A DNA stretch of 64,000 nt from Fidelibacterota bacterium UBA7301. GTDB lineage: Bacteria > Fidelibacterota > Marinisomatia > Marinisomatales > TCS55. A program made the position numbers and the translations under genes. The notes below the pieces were generated by a model. It was not told the DNA's origin. It ran no database searches and saw only the letters and a program-made list of their open reading frames with translations. Below are positions 1 to 12,259 of the stretch, in pieces (within the stretch, counting starts at the first letter, position 1; every line of letters begins with the position of its first letter). Location: contig DKQT01000032.1 in NCBI GenBank assembly GCA_002471845.1, positions 124,001-188,000 of the forward strand, given 5' to 3'.

Positions 1-3000
1 TTGTCCGGACTTTCTTCCCAATCGGTCTTCCTGTCTGCGATTTTTACAGAATTGCGTGGCCAAATATCTATTATCTGCGAAGATAGTAACCTTTCTGAAA
101 AAATTTATGCTTCCTGCGCGGGTCTTTTGGATGGTTCAATTTTTCATTTCCCGAAATTGCCCGGCGCTTCTCCTTCTGTCCCTGGGTTTGTCTCGCAAGA
201 GCAAGTTGCTTTCTCCCGTGCTTTTAATCGGCTTTCTTCTGGGAAGTGCGGTTTGTTTGTGGCTTCGGAATCATCGTTGTTCCAATCTATAAGCTCGCCC
301 AACAAAAAGACCGAGGCTCATCTAAACTTTCTGGTAGGGTCGGTTTTGCCTAAAGAATCGGTTATTGAGAAACTTTCGTTGTGGGGTTATGAAATGGTTG
401 ACCATTCTGCTTCTCCAAACACTTTTTCTTCGCGGGGCTGTATCTTTGATGTGTTTCCACTTTATGCAAACCACCCTGTTCGAATAGAATATTTTGGTGA
501 TCAAATAGAATCCATTCGTGTGTTTAGCCCTGAAACACAATTATCTGAGGGGGGGCGAGATTCTTTTAAACTTTTTCCTCCTATTTATTCTAAAAATAAA
601 ACAAGTACAAATTTAAAAGAACTTATTAAAAACTTTAGTGATGTTGTGTTATACATAACTCGGTCGGGTTTTAAATTCTTGGGTGGGGAAGAGCGGGTTT
701 CCGTTTTTTCCGAGCCAAACAGCTTATCCGGCCTAACCCCCGAGTCTGTTAAGTCCGCCATTGAAAACCTTTTGTCTAATAAGAATCAAAACAGTGTTTA
801 TCTTTTCAATCCCTCTGGCCGCCCTTTTTATACCCATCGGAAATTAAAAGAAATCCCCATCTATCTTGAGGGCGGATTTTCCCTTCCTGACCTTGGTATA
901 ACATGTTTGGTTGTTCCCGGACGGGGGCCCGTAATGCGAGGCCCGGTTTTCCATGATAAAAAACAAAAAAAGATATTTTCCCTTACAGATTTAAACTGGG
1001 GCGACTATCTTGTCCACTATGATTATGGTATCGGAATTTACCGCGGGTTAGAATCTGTTGGAAGCTTCGGAAATAGAGAAGAAAATATCCGGATTGAATA
1101 CGGCGACGGTGGTTATGTTTATGTTCCCCTAAACCGCTTTAATCGTGTTCATAAATATGTGGGTCTTGGTGAATCTAACCCAAGCCTATCAAAACTCGGT
1201 TCCGGTGCCTGGGAGAAACAAAAAGCCATTACAAAAAAAAGCGCCAAGGAGGTTGTAGAATATTTGGTGGCTCTTTATCGTGCGCGGCATAAACCAAGGG
1301 GTTTTAGATATATAAAAGAAAGTGGGTTTTTTCAAAAGCTTGAGGAAAGCTTTCCTTTTCAAGAAACCGCGGATCAGTTATCTGCAATCGAAGACATCAA
1401 TAAAGATCTCGACAAACCAGTTCCCATGGACCGGTTGGTATATGGTGATGTAGGGTTTGGAAAGACCGAGGTTGCTATCCGTGCCGCAATGCGGGTTGTG
1501 CTTTCTGGAAAAGCTGTATTTTTTCTCGCGCCCACAACGGTCCTTTCTGATCAACATTATATTACCTGCAAAAACCGCCTCGGTCCACTGGGTGTAAATA
1601 TCGAACTTTTATCCCGTTTTCGCACTAAGAAAGAACAATCCAATATTATTGAGCAGCTTCATAAAAATTCCATCGATGTGCTGGTGGGCACCCACAGGCT
1701 TTTTGGTGATGATATTCCCATATCAAACTTGGGAATGCTTATTGTGGATGAAGAGCATCGTTTTGGTGTAAAACACAAAGAGACTATTCGGAAATTAAAA
1801 AACCATGTTGATGTTCTAACTTTAACCGCCACCCCCATACCCCGCACCCTCCAGCAATCCCTCGTGGGTATTCGCGATACATCTAAAATTGAAACACCCC
1901 CCAAGGAGCGCCTTCCAATCCAAACTTTTGTAAAACGCTTTGACTGGTCATTTATAGAGATGGCGATTAAAAACGAACTCAGGCGCAGCGGGCAAGTCTA
2001 TTTTTTACATAATGATATAAACAGCCTTCCTTTTCTATTAGAAAAAATCCAATCTTTATTCCCTACATCCCTGGCGGCCGTCGGCCACGGGCAGATGCCC
2101 AGCCGGGCCCTTGAAAAAATAATCCTGGGTTTCTTTGGTGGGGAAATCGACATCCTTCTTTGTACCACAATAATTGAATCCGGGCTTGATGTCCCGAACG
2201 CAAATACAATTATTATCAACCGCGCTCATATGTTTGGTCTCGCGCAACTTTATCAAATCCGAGGGCGTGTGGGGCGGGGAGGAAAACAGGCTTTTTGTTA
2301 TTTGTGCATACCCCAAAAAATGAAATTGCTTCCCGAGGCTTTCCAGCGCCTAAAGACGGTCGAATATTATTCCGCCCTTGGTTCCGGTTATAATATCGCT
2401 ATGAAAGACCTTGAAATTCGCGGGGCGGGAAATCTTTTTGGCTATGAACAAAGTGGTCAAATATCTAAAGTGGGCTTTGAATTATATAATAAAATACTGT
2501 CTGAGGCGATCAAAGAGCGTCGCGGTGAAGAGATATGCCCGGAAAAGGATAAACTTTCGATTGTTTTCTCCGGGGGTGCACAAATTAACGCTGACTATAT
2601 GCCTCTTGTGCAAGATCGTTTATACTTCTACCAGAAAATCTCGGATGTTAAAACAAAGGGCGGGCTCAATAAAATACGTCATGAGTTAAAAGATCGTTTT
2701 GGAACAATCCCTCCGGATACAGAGATGCTTTTAAAATTGTCATCCATACAGTGCGCCCTTTATCCATACCCCGTTTCTAAGTGTGTCATCAATGCCAAAG
2801 AATCCCAATTTATTTTAGATAAAATCCCAGCTGGCATGGACCCCTCAAAATTCTTTGAATTACTGCGGGTTGCTTTGAAGCTAAACCCCAATCCATATTC
2901 GATAAAAACAACCAAAACGGGGTCCCTTTCCATCTCTATTAAAACCCAATCTGTTGCTGAGTCCTTTATTGTTGCTAAAGTATTTGAAGAGCTGTTATTA

Positions 3001-3018
3001 AAAATAATACCGGGTTAA
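1..3018 (+). CDS. mfd: Mfd transcription-repair coupling factor (5' end at window edge)
   Basis: Mfd is a superfamily 2 translocase that removes RNA polymerase stalled at DNA damage and recruits UvrA. Visible in order: a UvrB-like N-terminal part to about residue 180, the RNA-polymerase-interacting stretch near LVHYDYGIGIYRGLE (about 337-351), Walker A GDVGFGKTE (about 483-491), the DEEH box in VDEEHRFG, the motif TATPIPRTL, the RecG-type GRVGRG motif near 760, and a C-terminal TRCF domain. At 1005 residues it is shorter than the roughly 1150 of E. coli Mfd, mainly in the N-terminal half. The reading frame is open to base 1, so the TTG there may not be the true start. The coding strand is strongly T-rich, unlike gyrB further right. 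Confidence 0.95.
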   Translation: MSGLSSQSVFLSAIFTELRGQISIICEDSNLSEKIYASCAGLLDGSIFHFPKLPGASPSVPGFVSQEQVAFSRAFNRLSSGKCGLFVASESSLFQSISSPNKKTEAHLNFLVGSVLPKESVIEKLSLWGYEMVDHSASPNTFSSRGCIFDVFPLYANHPVRIEYFGDQIESIRVFSPETQLSEGGRDSFKLFPPIYSKNKTSTNLKELIKNFSDVVLYITRSGFKFLGGEERVSVFSEPNSLSGLTPESVKSAIENLLSNKNQNSVYLFNPSGRPFYTHRKLKEIPIYLEGGFSLPDLGITCLVVPGRGPVMRGPVFHDKKQKKIFSLTDLNWGDYLVHYDYGIGIYRGLESVGSFGNREENIRIEYGDGGYVYVPLNRFNRVHKYVGLGESNPSLSKLGSGAWEKQKAITKKSAKEVVEYLVALYRARHKPRGFRYIKESGFFQKLEESFPFQETADQLSAIEDINKDLDKPVPMDRLVYGDVGFGKTEVAIRAAMRVVLSGKAVFFLAPTTVLSDQHYITCKNRLGPLGVNIELLSRFRTKKEQSNIIEQLHKNSIDVLVGTHRLFGDDIPISNLGMLIVDEEHRFGVKHKETIRKLKNHVDVLTLTATPIPRTLQQSLVGIRDTSKIETPPKERLPIQTFVKRFDWSFIEMAIKNELRRSGQVYFLHNDINSLPFLLEKIQSLFPTSLAAVGHGQMPSRALEKIILGFFGGEIDILLCTTIIESGLDVPNANTIIINRAHMFGLAQLYQIRGRVGRGGKQAFCYLCIPQKMKLLPEAFQRLKTVEYYSALGSGYNIAMKDLEIRGAGNLFGYEQSGQISKVGFELYNKILSEAIKERRGEEICPEKDKLSIVFSGGAQINADYMPLVQDRLYFYQKISDVKTKGGLNKIRHELKDRFGTIPPDTEMLLKLSSIQCALYPYPVSKCVINAKESQFILDKIPAGMDPSKFFELLRVALKLNPNPYSIKTTKTGSLSISIKTQSVAESFIVAKVFEELLLKIIPG

Positions 3019-3023
3019 TTTTA

Positions 3024-3800
3024 ATGGTGTATAATTCAACTAATTTTCTACTTTTGTGCGTCTGTTTACTTGCTTCCTGTTCCGGGGGGGACAAACCACC
3101 CCCGGGTCTCGACGGCGCGGCCTCAAACGACCTAACGGTTATGCAAGAAAAACAAGATTCTTTTTCTGCTCAACGACTGTTTCGGGGCTCTGATTACAGT
3201 GTTTTATTTCGCTCTGCTGTGGATAACAATTTTGATAAAGACAAAGTCTTGACCAGCGAAGCCAAAACACATCAAAAAAATTTCATTGCCCAATCTTATT
3301 TGGAGTTCCTTATTCAAAGCAAAATTAAAATAACAGAGTCTGAGGTTTCCAATTACTACACCAAAACGCTCAAACAGTATAAAAGGCAAGAGCGCGAAGC
3401 CGTTATTCTTCTTTTTTCAATTCCCCATCTTTCTACTGCAACTACCCTCGCAACCGATCTTAAAAAAAACATTTCTAAATCTTCCATTAACGGCATCGGT
3501 AAGCATATAAAAGCACACGCCCCAAGGGGGGAACTTATCTCCGAAAGCGCGCTTAAAGATAGGTTTAAACCTGTCTTTTTCAGCGGCAAAAACAAACAGC
3601 TTGTGTTGGGTCCTACAAAAACCCGCACCGGTTACAACGTAATAACAATCATAAAAACTTTTGAAAAGGGAACAACAAAAGATCTCATCTATGTTCAGGA
3701 TGAAATTCAGCAAAAGTTATTACAATCCAAGAGATTTGTTATTAAAAAAACACTTATGGACAGTCTTCGGTCTATTTACCCGGCCCCCACTATTAATTAA
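3024..3800 (+). CDS. Lipoprotein with degenerate parvulin-type PPIase domain
   Basis: A 258-residue exported lipoprotein. Residues 1-19 form a signal peptide ending in the lipobox LLASC, so Cys19 would be lipidated. The middle (about residues 85-110) resembles the helical linker of SurA/PrsA proteins (ITESEVSNYYTKTLKQYKRQ), followed by a weakly conserved parvulin-like domain. It lies 5 bases after mfd and 8 bases before a clear SurA-like gene, so the two are probably co-transcribed periplasmic folding factors. The PPIase assignment comes from layout and neighbour; I do not see intact rotamase catalytic residues. Confidence 0.65.
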   Translation: MVYNSTNFLLLCVCLLASCSGGDKPPPGLDGAASNDLTVMQEKQDSFSAQRLFRGSDYSVLFRSAVDNNFDKDKVLTSEAKTHQKNFIAQSYLEFLIQSKIKITESEVSNYYTKTLKQYKRQEREAVILLFSIPHLSTATTLATDLKKNISKSSINGIGKHIKAHAPRGELISESALKDRFKPVFFSGKNKQLVLGPTKTRTGYNVITIIKTFEKGTTKDLIYVQDEIQQKLLQSKRFVIKKTLMDSLRSIYPAPTIN

Positions 3801-3808
3801 GAATTAAT

Positions 3809-5146
3809 TTGAAATATTTTTACAAAATAATCTTGGTTCAATTTCTCGTTTCTCTTGTTTTTGCACAATCAATCAGCGCAAACACAAATTTTGACGAACT
3901 ATTAACATCCAAAGAAAAAAGTCATCTTCAAGCTATTGATGGCATTGCTGCGATTGTCGGCGACAAAGTCATCCTTAAAAGCGATATTAATCAATCCTTG
4001 GCTATGGCTATCTTTCAACGCCGCCTAGACCCACAAAAAAACCTGGCTGAAATTGAGCGCCTAAGGGAAGAGATAACCAATACTATTGTTAATCGAAAAG
4101 TTGTTCTCGCTATGGCAGAGCTTGACTCTGTAGAGGTTCAAGATAAAGAGGTTGACCGGACCTTGGAGGAACAAATCAACAACATTGTTGCTCAGGCCGG
4201 CGGTGAGGAGGCCGCAGAAAAAGCTCTTGGTCGGCCATTGCGTGTCTTTCGCCGGGAATATTGGTATGACATAAAAGACATGATGATTACCCAAAAATAC
4301 CAACAGGATCTTATTAATAAAATAAATATTAACAAAAACGACGTACACCGTTTCTTCAACACTTTCAAAGACAGCATGCCCCCCTTTCCAACAACAATAA
4401 AAGTAAGACACCTCCTGTTGGAGGTTACACCCAACCAAACCCAGGTGGATAAAACAATTAAATTACTAAAAGAGCTTCGCCAAAACATTCTAGAGGGTCT
4501 TTCTTCCTTTGAAGAAACAGCCCTTCAGTACACCCAAGATCCTGGCTCAAAGAATAATGGCGGCTCTCTTGGGTTTGTTCGCCGAGGTAATCTCGTAACA
4601 GAATTTGAAGCTACCGCCTTTACCCTTAAACCTGGTGAAATCAGTTTGCCCGTGAAAACTGACTTTGGTTATCACATAATTGAAACCCAAGAAGTTCGCG
4701 GAGATAAAATAAAAGTCCGCCATATTTTAATGAGCCCACCCCTTACTGATGATGACGAAACAATAACATACAACAAAGCTGTTGCTTTAATGGATTCTTC
4801 TACAACTCTTTCTGATTTCATAAAAATAATTAAAAATTATTCCGCGGATGAACAAACAAGAGAAAACGGCGGGAACCTCGGGTGGATTGACCCAACGAAC
4901 TACCCCATTCCAGAGTTTGGTCTGGTCATGGGGCAGTTAAAACAAAACGAGTGCGCTGGACCAATAAGAACAGATTTCGGTTACCATTTATTATGGATAG
5001 AGGCTACCAAATCAGGTGGTTTGCCCAGCCTTACCAAACACTGGAATGAAATTGAAAAACTGGCCTTAAATAAGAAAAAGAGCGACTGGTTTGTTAATTG
5101 GGTAAACGAGGCCAGACAAAACTTTTTTATTAATATTACAAACTAA
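3809..5146 (+). CDS. SurA-like periplasmic peptidyl-prolyl isomerase
   Basis: A 445-residue periplasmic chaperone/PPIase expected to help outer-membrane protein folding. It has a signal peptide (about 1-24, cleavage near SISA-NT), a SurA N-terminal helical region opening with DGIAAIVGDKVILKSDI (44-60), and two parvulin domains. The first (about 197-295) has KVRHLLLE and TDFGYHIIE; the second (about 301-405) has KVRHILM, GGNLGW and TDFGYHLLW. Two-rotamase organisation is that of SurA. The start is TTG at 3809, giving a complete signal peptide; no better ATG lies upstream. It is the last gene before the candidate origin and runs towards it. Confidence 0.85.
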   Translation: MKYFYKIILVQFLVSLVFAQSISANTNFDELLTSKEKSHLQAIDGIAAIVGDKVILKSDINQSLAMAIFQRRLDPQKNLAEIERLREEITNTIVNRKVVLAMAELDSVEVQDKEVDRTLEEQINNIVAQAGGEEAAEKALGRPLRVFRREYWYDIKDMMITQKYQQDLINKININKNDVHRFFNTFKDSMPPFPTTIKVRHLLLEVTPNQTQVDKTIKLLKELRQNILEGLSSFEETALQYTQDPGSKNNGGSLGFVRRGNLVTEFEATAFTLKPGEISLPVKTDFGYHIIETQEVRGDKIKVRHILMSPPLTDDDETITYNKAVALMDSSTTLSDFIKIIKNYSADEQTRENGGNLGWIDPTNYPIPEFGLVMGQLKQNECAGPIRTDFGYHLLWIEATKSGGLPSLTKHWNEIEKLALNKKKSDWFVNWVNEARQNFFINITN

Positions 5147-5530
5147 GGGTCTTTCCACAGTTTCAACAAAAGTTATCCACATATACAAGAACGAAGACAA
5201 GTAAAGCTTCTTCAAACCCGCATTGTGGATAATCTCAACTTTTTCTACTTTCCGCCAATTCTTTTCCACATAAAGCATTGGATTATATAATAAAAGAAAA
5301 GTAAATACATTCTTTGCTTTTCTTTTGCGGGCCGGCACCTTTTTGGTAATTATCCACACTATAATAATTAATAAATTAATAAGAAGCTCTTACCCCTATT
5401 TTAAAAAGGTAACAATCTCTATTTTCTGACTGAAAATTCCTTGTTAAAACACACTAGCTTCGGTAATGTCATTTGATTTTTCACCCGACAATTTTTTGAT
5501 TAAATCCATTTAAATTATCTGGAAACAACC
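5147..5530. other. Candidate chromosomal replication origin (oriC) with DnaA boxes
   Basis: A 384-base stretch without a convincing gene, between surA and dnaN. The 9-mer TTATCCACA occurs at 5173-5181 and 5350-5358, its reverse complement TGTGGATAA at 5224-5232, and the variant TTTTCCACA at 5262-5270; a weaker CTTTCCACA lies at 5151-5159. The first three are perfect matches to the DnaA-box consensus. Very AT-rich DNA follows the last box (about 5359-5400), suitable for unwinding. Neighbouring dnaN, a DciA-like gene, gyrB and gyrA are classic origin neighbours. The top strand changes from T-rich in mfd to A-rich in gyrB. dnaA itself is not adjacent. Origin function is inferred. Confidence 0.75.
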
Positions 5531-6649
5531 ATGAAACTTTCTACATCAAAATTAGAACTTCAATCAGTTCTACAAAAAGCATCCAAAGCAATACCAACCC
5601 GATCAACGCTACCTGTATTAAGCTGTGTTCTCTTTGATGTACAGGAAAAAGGTATTATTTTAAGAACAACAGATTTAGAGATAACAATTACAGTCAACTT
5701 AGCTGCTAGCATTGAACAGCCAGGAAATGTAGCCATCCCCCTACAAACTTTGGTAGAGATTACAAACGAGTTGCCGGAAGACGCCAGAATTACCATAGCG
5801 GCGAATGAAAACAATAAAATTGAAATGGTTACAGAAGTTGGTTCATATGATATTATGGGTAAGCCGGCAGATGAATTTCCAGCTCTTCCTGAGGTTGACA
5901 ACCGAAAAGAAGTAGGAATCTCTGGAGAAGCATTAAGCACTTTGATTTCAAAAACAGCTTTTGCCGTAAGCAGAGATGAGCTGAAACCTGCTCTTACGGG
6001 TGTTCTTTTTCGTTTTGAAAAGGATAAGCTAACCGGCGTTGCGACAGACGGGCACAGGCTAGTACGATATGTGCGCAATGATTATAAAGCTGAGGACTAC
6101 ACTGGAGATATAATAGTGCCGAGAAAATTTTTAAGCCTGTTATCTGGTGCGCTGGGAGGAAAAAATTCCATCCAAATGTGGATGGGGGACAACCACATGA
6201 CAGCTGCTATAGGAGGCGACACGTATTTTACCAGAATCATAGATGAACGGTTCCCGGATTTTGAAAGCGTTATACCGCAAGACAATGATAAAGAGCTCCT
6301 AGTTAACCCCAGCGCGCTTCTATCCGCAGTACGACGCGTGTCTATTTTCTCAAATAAATCTACTCACCAGATTGCTTTAAGAATGGATAGAGAAAAAATC
6401 CAAATTACAACAGAGGATCCAGAGAAATCATCAAGAGCTCAGGAAAAAATCGACGGTGAATTCAGCGGAGAAGAACTTGTCATAGGGTACAACGCCTCAT
6501 ATTTAAAAGATATTCTTTCCCACCTTGGTGATGAAAATGCGATCATAAAATTAAAAACACCTATTAGTGCTACACTTTTTTATCCCGGCACACAGAATGA
6601 AAAATCAAATCTGACAATGCTTTTAATGCCCATTCGTTTAAACGACTGA
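5531..6649 (+). CDS. dnaN: DNA polymerase III beta sliding clamp
   Basis: The 372-residue beta clamp forms a dimeric ring around DNA and tethers replicative polymerases. The length and three repeated clamp domains are as usual. Recognisable stretches are TRSTLPVLSCVLFDV near residues 23-37, GKPADEFPALPEV near 110-123, ATDGHRLVRY near 175-184, and the C-terminal LLMPIRLND, which contains the family's MPMR-like end. It starts with ATG right after the candidate origin and is the first gene reading away from it. In many bacteria dnaA precedes and recF follows; here neither does. Confidence 0.97.
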   Translation: MKLSTSKLELQSVLQKASKAIPTRSTLPVLSCVLFDVQEKGIILRTTDLEITITVNLAASIEQPGNVAIPLQTLVEITNELPEDARITIAANENNKIEMVTEVGSYDIMGKPADEFPALPEVDNRKEVGISGEALSTLISKTAFAVSRDELKPALTGVLFRFEKDKLTGVATDGHRLVRYVRNDYKAEDYTGDIIVPRKFLSLLSGALGGKNSIQMWMGDNHMTAAIGGDTYFTRIIDERFPDFESVIPQDNDKELLVNPSALLSAVRRVSIFSNKSTHQIALRMDREKIQITTEDPEKSSRAQEKIDGEFSGEELVIGYNASYLKDILSHLGDENAIIKLKTPISATLFYPGTQNEKSNLTMLLMPIRLND

Positions 6650-6808
6650 AACCAAAACCCCCAACTTTTAGGGGGAAAATTATAATGTTTATTGGAAGGA
6701 GCCTAGGCGACAAAATAAAACGACAGAACAAAAGATACCCCGCGACAAAAAGAGAAAATAAAATCAACACATGAAGGAAAAAAGACCAAGCGGCTTGTTT
6801 AATTAGGA

Positions 6809-9051
<2,243 letters not shown>

Positions 9052-9071
9052 AACTTTAGGAAAAATAATTT

Positions 9072-11579
9072 ATGGTTGATTTTAATAGAGACAACACTCT
9101 TCCCCGAGACATTGTGGATGAAATGAAGGAGAGCTATCTTAACTACTCCATGTCGGTTATTGTATCCCGAGCCCTGCCCGATGTGCGCGACGGACTGAAA
9201 CCGGTTCACCGCCGTATTCTTTTTGGAATGAGCGAACTTAGCTCGGGCTGGAATCGTCCTTATAAAAAATCCGCCCGCATTGTAGGTGATGTTCTTGGTA
9301 AATATCATCCCCACGGTGATAGCTCCGTCTATGATGCGCTGGTTCGAATGGCACAGAATTTCTCTATGCGCTATCGACTGGTGGATGGTCAGGGCAACTT
9401 TGGTTCCATTGATGGCGACAATGCAGCGGCCATGCGTTATACCGAATCCCGGATGACAAAAATGTCCAGCGAAATGTTGAAAGACCTGGACAAGGATACG
9501 GTGGAATGGACCCCAAATTTTGATGAAACCCTACAAGAACCGTCGGTGCTTCCATCCGCAGTTCCCACTCTGTTGGTGAACGGATCGGAAGGAATTGCCG
9601 TTGGAATGGCCACCAAGATTCCACCCCACAACCTGACAGAGGTTGTTAACGGCTTAATTGCCCTGATTGAAAACGAATACATAACCACAGAAGAACTAAT
9701 GACCCACATTAAAGGACCGGATTTTCCAACGGCGGGACTTATTCTGGGCATGGATGGGCTGAAAAACGCCTATGAAACAGGTCGTGGAAAAGTCAAAATG
9801 CGCGCTCGCGCACACATTGAAACAAACAAAAGCGGGAAAGACAGTGTTGTTATTACTGAGGTAGCCTACCAAACAAATAAGGCAAATTTAGTTGAAAAAA
9901 TTGCGGACCTAGTCAGGGATAAAAAAGTAGTGGGTATTTCTGATCTTCGGGATGAGTCTGATAAAGACGGTATTCGCGTTGTGATAGAAACAAAACGGGA
10001 TGCGGTGCCAGAAGTAATATTAAACCAGCTTTATCAGCACACCCAACTCCAGGATACGTTTGGAATAATTCTATTGGCGCTGGTAGATGGCGTTCCAAAA
10101 ATCATGCCGTTGAAAACGGTCTTATCTCATTTTATTGATTTTAGGCATGAGGTTGTTGTCAGGCGCACAGAGTTTGATCTTAAGCAAGCCGAAGCACGAG
10201 CCCATATTTTAGAAGGATTAAAAATCGCCCTGGACAACATTGATGAGGTTATTGCTACAATTCGAGGCAGTAAAGACCCAACGATAGCAAAAGAAGGACT
10301 GATGAACGGTTTTAACCTTTCAGAGGCCCAGTCTCAGGCCATCCTGGATATGCGGCTACAGAAACTCACGGGGTTGGAAGTAGAAAAAGTTGTCACTGAA
10401 TATAAAGAGGTGATCAAACTCATTGCGCACTTAAAGGGTATTTTGGAAAGCCGCAGCCAGCGGATGGATATTATTAAATCCGAACTGCTGGAAATAAGAG
10501 ATCAATATGGCGACGAAAGAAGAACAGAGATAATACCGGTGGACTCAAATTTTTCCATGGAAGATATGATTGCAGAGGAAGAGGTAATTCTCACAATTAC
10601 TCATCAGGGTTATATCAAACGGACAGCGCTTAATACGTATCGTACACAGCGCCGCGGTGGCCGCGGCGTTCAGGGCGCCATGAGCAAAGATGAAGATTTT
10701 GTTGAACATCTTTTTATTGCTAACACCCATAATTACATGCTCTTTTTTACAGATCAAGGGAAATGTTATTGGCTGAAGGTCTATGATATTCCTCAGGGTG
10801 GCCGCGCCACAAGGGGTCGTGCCGTTGTGAATTTGATTGGGTGTGAGCCCGGCGAAAAAGTGGAAGCTTTCGTAAGTGTCAAGGAGTTCGATGACGAACA
10901 TTATATAGTCATGGCCACTAAAAACGGGATCGTAAAAAAGACAGTTCTTTCAGCTTACGGCAAACCAAGGAAAGTTGGTATTTATGCCATAGATATCCGT
11001 GAGGGCGACAAACTAATTGAGGCTCGTATCACCAATGGTGAGCACGACATCCTGCTGGGAACGCGGGAAGGTAAATCCATTCGTTTCTCGGAAAATAATA
11101 TACGCCCCAGTGGCCGCAAAACCATGGGTGTGAAGGGTATTTCGCTGAGCTCAAAAAATGACAGAGTGGTCGGTATGCTTGTGGTAAGGCGCGAAGGCAC
11201 AATTCTTGTGGCTACCGAAAAAGGGATGGGTAAACGAACTGATGTTATCCAGTATCGCACACAGAATCGCGGTGGAAAAGGAGTTATGACCATGCGCTGT
11301 ACAGATAAAACCGGTAAGATGGTAAACATAATGGAAGTTGTGGACTCTGACGATTTGATTATCATCACCGATTCCGGCGTTTTGATGAGACAACCCGTGG
11401 GGGCAATCCGTACAATCGGCCGCGTGACACAGGGGGTTAAATTGGTAAAGCTGGATGAGGGAACAAGCATATCCTCTATCAATAGGGTTATTAGTGAAGA
11501 CGCGGCTACAGGCGATGAAAAACCACAAGACAATCAGCTGAAAATTGATGATACGGACCACAGCGCCAGGGAGGCATGA
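9072..11579 (+). CDS. gyrA: DNA gyrase subunit A
   Basis: DNA-cleaving subunit of gyrase, 835 residues. The catalytic tyrosine is Tyr123 in [11 protein letters not shown]. The quinolone-determining region reads [15 protein letters not shown] with Ser84 and Asp88 at the positions equivalent to E. coli Ser83 and Asp87, the wild-type drug-sensitive pattern. A GyrA box QRRGGRG lies near residue 526, marking the DNA-wrapping beta-pinwheel and separating gyrase from topoisomerase IV. The C-terminus ends in an acidic tail. The stop overlaps the next start in ATGA. Confidence 0.98.
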   Translation: MVDFNRDNTLPRDIVDEMKESYLNYSMSVIVSRALPDVRDGLKPVHRRILFGMSELSSGWNRPYKKSARIVGDVLGKYHPHGDSSVYDALVRMAQNFSMRYRLVDGQGNFGSIDGDNAAAMRYTESRMTKMSSEMLKDLDKDTVEWTPNFDETLQEPSVLPSAVPTLLVNGSEGIAVGMATKIPPHNLTEVVNGLIALIENEYITTEELMTHIKGPDFPTAGLILGMDGLKNAYETGRGKVKMRARAHIETNKSGKDSVVITEVAYQTNKANLVEKIADLVRDKKVVGISDLRDESDKDGIRVVIETKRDAVPEVILNQLYQHTQLQDTFGIILLALVDGVPKIMPLKTVLSHFIDFRHEVVVRRTEFDLKQAEARAHILEGLKIALDNIDEVIATIRGSKDPTIAKEGLMNGFNLSEAQSQAILDMRLQKLTGLEVEKVVTEYKEVIKLIAHLKGILESRSQRMDIIKSELLEIRDQYGDERRTEIIPVDSNFSMEDMIAEEEVILTITHQGYIKRTALNTYRTQRRGGRGVQGAMSKDEDFVEHLFIANTHNYMLFFTDQGKCYWLKVYDIPQGGRATRGRAVVNLIGCEPGEKVEAFVSVKEFDDEHYIVMATKNGIVKKTVLSAYGKPRKVGIYAIDIREGDKLIEARITNGEHDILLGTREGKSIRFSENNIRPSGRKTMGVKGISLSSKNDRVVGMLVVRREGTILVATEKGMGKRTDVIQYRTQNRGGKGVMTMRCTDKTGKMVNIMEVVDSDDLIIITDSGVLMRQPVGAIRTIGRVTQGVKLVKLDEGTSISSINRVISEDAATGDEKPQDNQLKIDDTDHSAREA

Positions 11580-12259
11580 ATCTTAAAAAAACAATAAAAA
11601 CAATTAAATCTCGAATTGATTCAGCTCAGGAGCGGGGTGGTTTTGACCACCCCGTTCAGCTTACGGCTGTTACCAAAACACACCCATTTACCCTTATTGA
11701 AAATTGCTATAAAGCGGGTATAACAAGCATTGGTGAAAACAGGGTACAAGAAGCTGCCGGTAAATTTGGATCCTTTGAATTGATGCCAAACATAACACGG
11801 CGGTTTATCGGCCACCTCCAAACGAACAAAGTGAATAAGTGCTTAGAGCTATTCCAAACAATTGATTCCGTAGATTCTATAAAGCTTGCAAGAAGAATAA
11901 ATGAAAGAGCGAAAGTTTTAGACCGGAATGTCCCAGTATTGTTAGAGATTAATACAAGCGGTGAAATTCAGAAACACGGTTTCGCCCCCCAAAACACGAA
12001 AGATATGATTGCCAGTATCAAGCTTGACAACCTAGATGTAATAGGACTGATGACTATGGGTCCCAAGACTAATGAGGAAAAGAGGATCAGGAATGCATTC
12101 AAAAAACTACGTGCTTTAAAAGATTTATTGAACAAAACATCTGGGTTAAAAGATTTGACCGAACTATCAATGGGAATGAGCGGGGACTATGAAATTGCTG
12201 TAGAAGAGGGGTCAACAATGGTTCGTATCGGCACAGCCCTATTTGGAAAACGGTCTTGA
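11576..12259 (+). CDS. YggS/PROSC family pyridoxal phosphate homeostasis protein
   Basis: A 227-residue single-domain PLP-binding TIM barrel of the YggS/YlmE/PROSC family, which keeps free PLP balanced in the cytoplasm and has no known enzymatic turnover. The PLP lysine is Lys34 in [10 protein letters not shown]. Other signatures are IGENRVQEA (about 52-60), [14 protein letters not shown] (about 75-88), [14 protein letters not shown] and the end motif [21 protein letters not shown], which would bind the phosphate. The start overlaps gyrA by 4 bases and its stop overlaps the next ATG, making a run of coupled genes. Confidence 0.92.
   Translation: MNLKKTIKTIKSRIDSAQERGGFDHPVQLTAVTKTHPFTLIENCYKAGITSIGENRVQEAAGKFGSFELMPNITRRFIGHLQTNKVNKCLELFQTIDSVDSIKLARRINERAKVLDRNVPVLLEINTSGEIQKHGFAPQNTKDMIASIKLDNLDVIGLMTMGPKTNEEKRIRNAFKKLRALKDLLNKTSGLKDLTELSMGMSGDYEIAVEEGSTMVRIGTALFGKRS

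Noticed and set aside
5066..5359. A 97-codon minus-strand frame across the candidate origin
   Set aside because: Its product is a low-complexity reading of AT-rich DNA with DnaA boxes; part is the complement of the surA end, and it has no recognisable domain.
6657..6675. C5/G5 hairpin after dnaN as terminator
   Set aside because: Only five G-C pairs and no U-run after it; the following genes are probably in the same transcript.
6685..6774. A 29-codon basic ORF between dnaN and the DciA-like gene
   Set aside because: Too short, no ribosome site and no match to L34 or a RecF remnant.
10982..11533. 183-codon minus-strand frame opposite gyrA
   Set aside because: Antisense shadow of the GyrA C-terminal domain with a serine/threonine-rich meaningless product.
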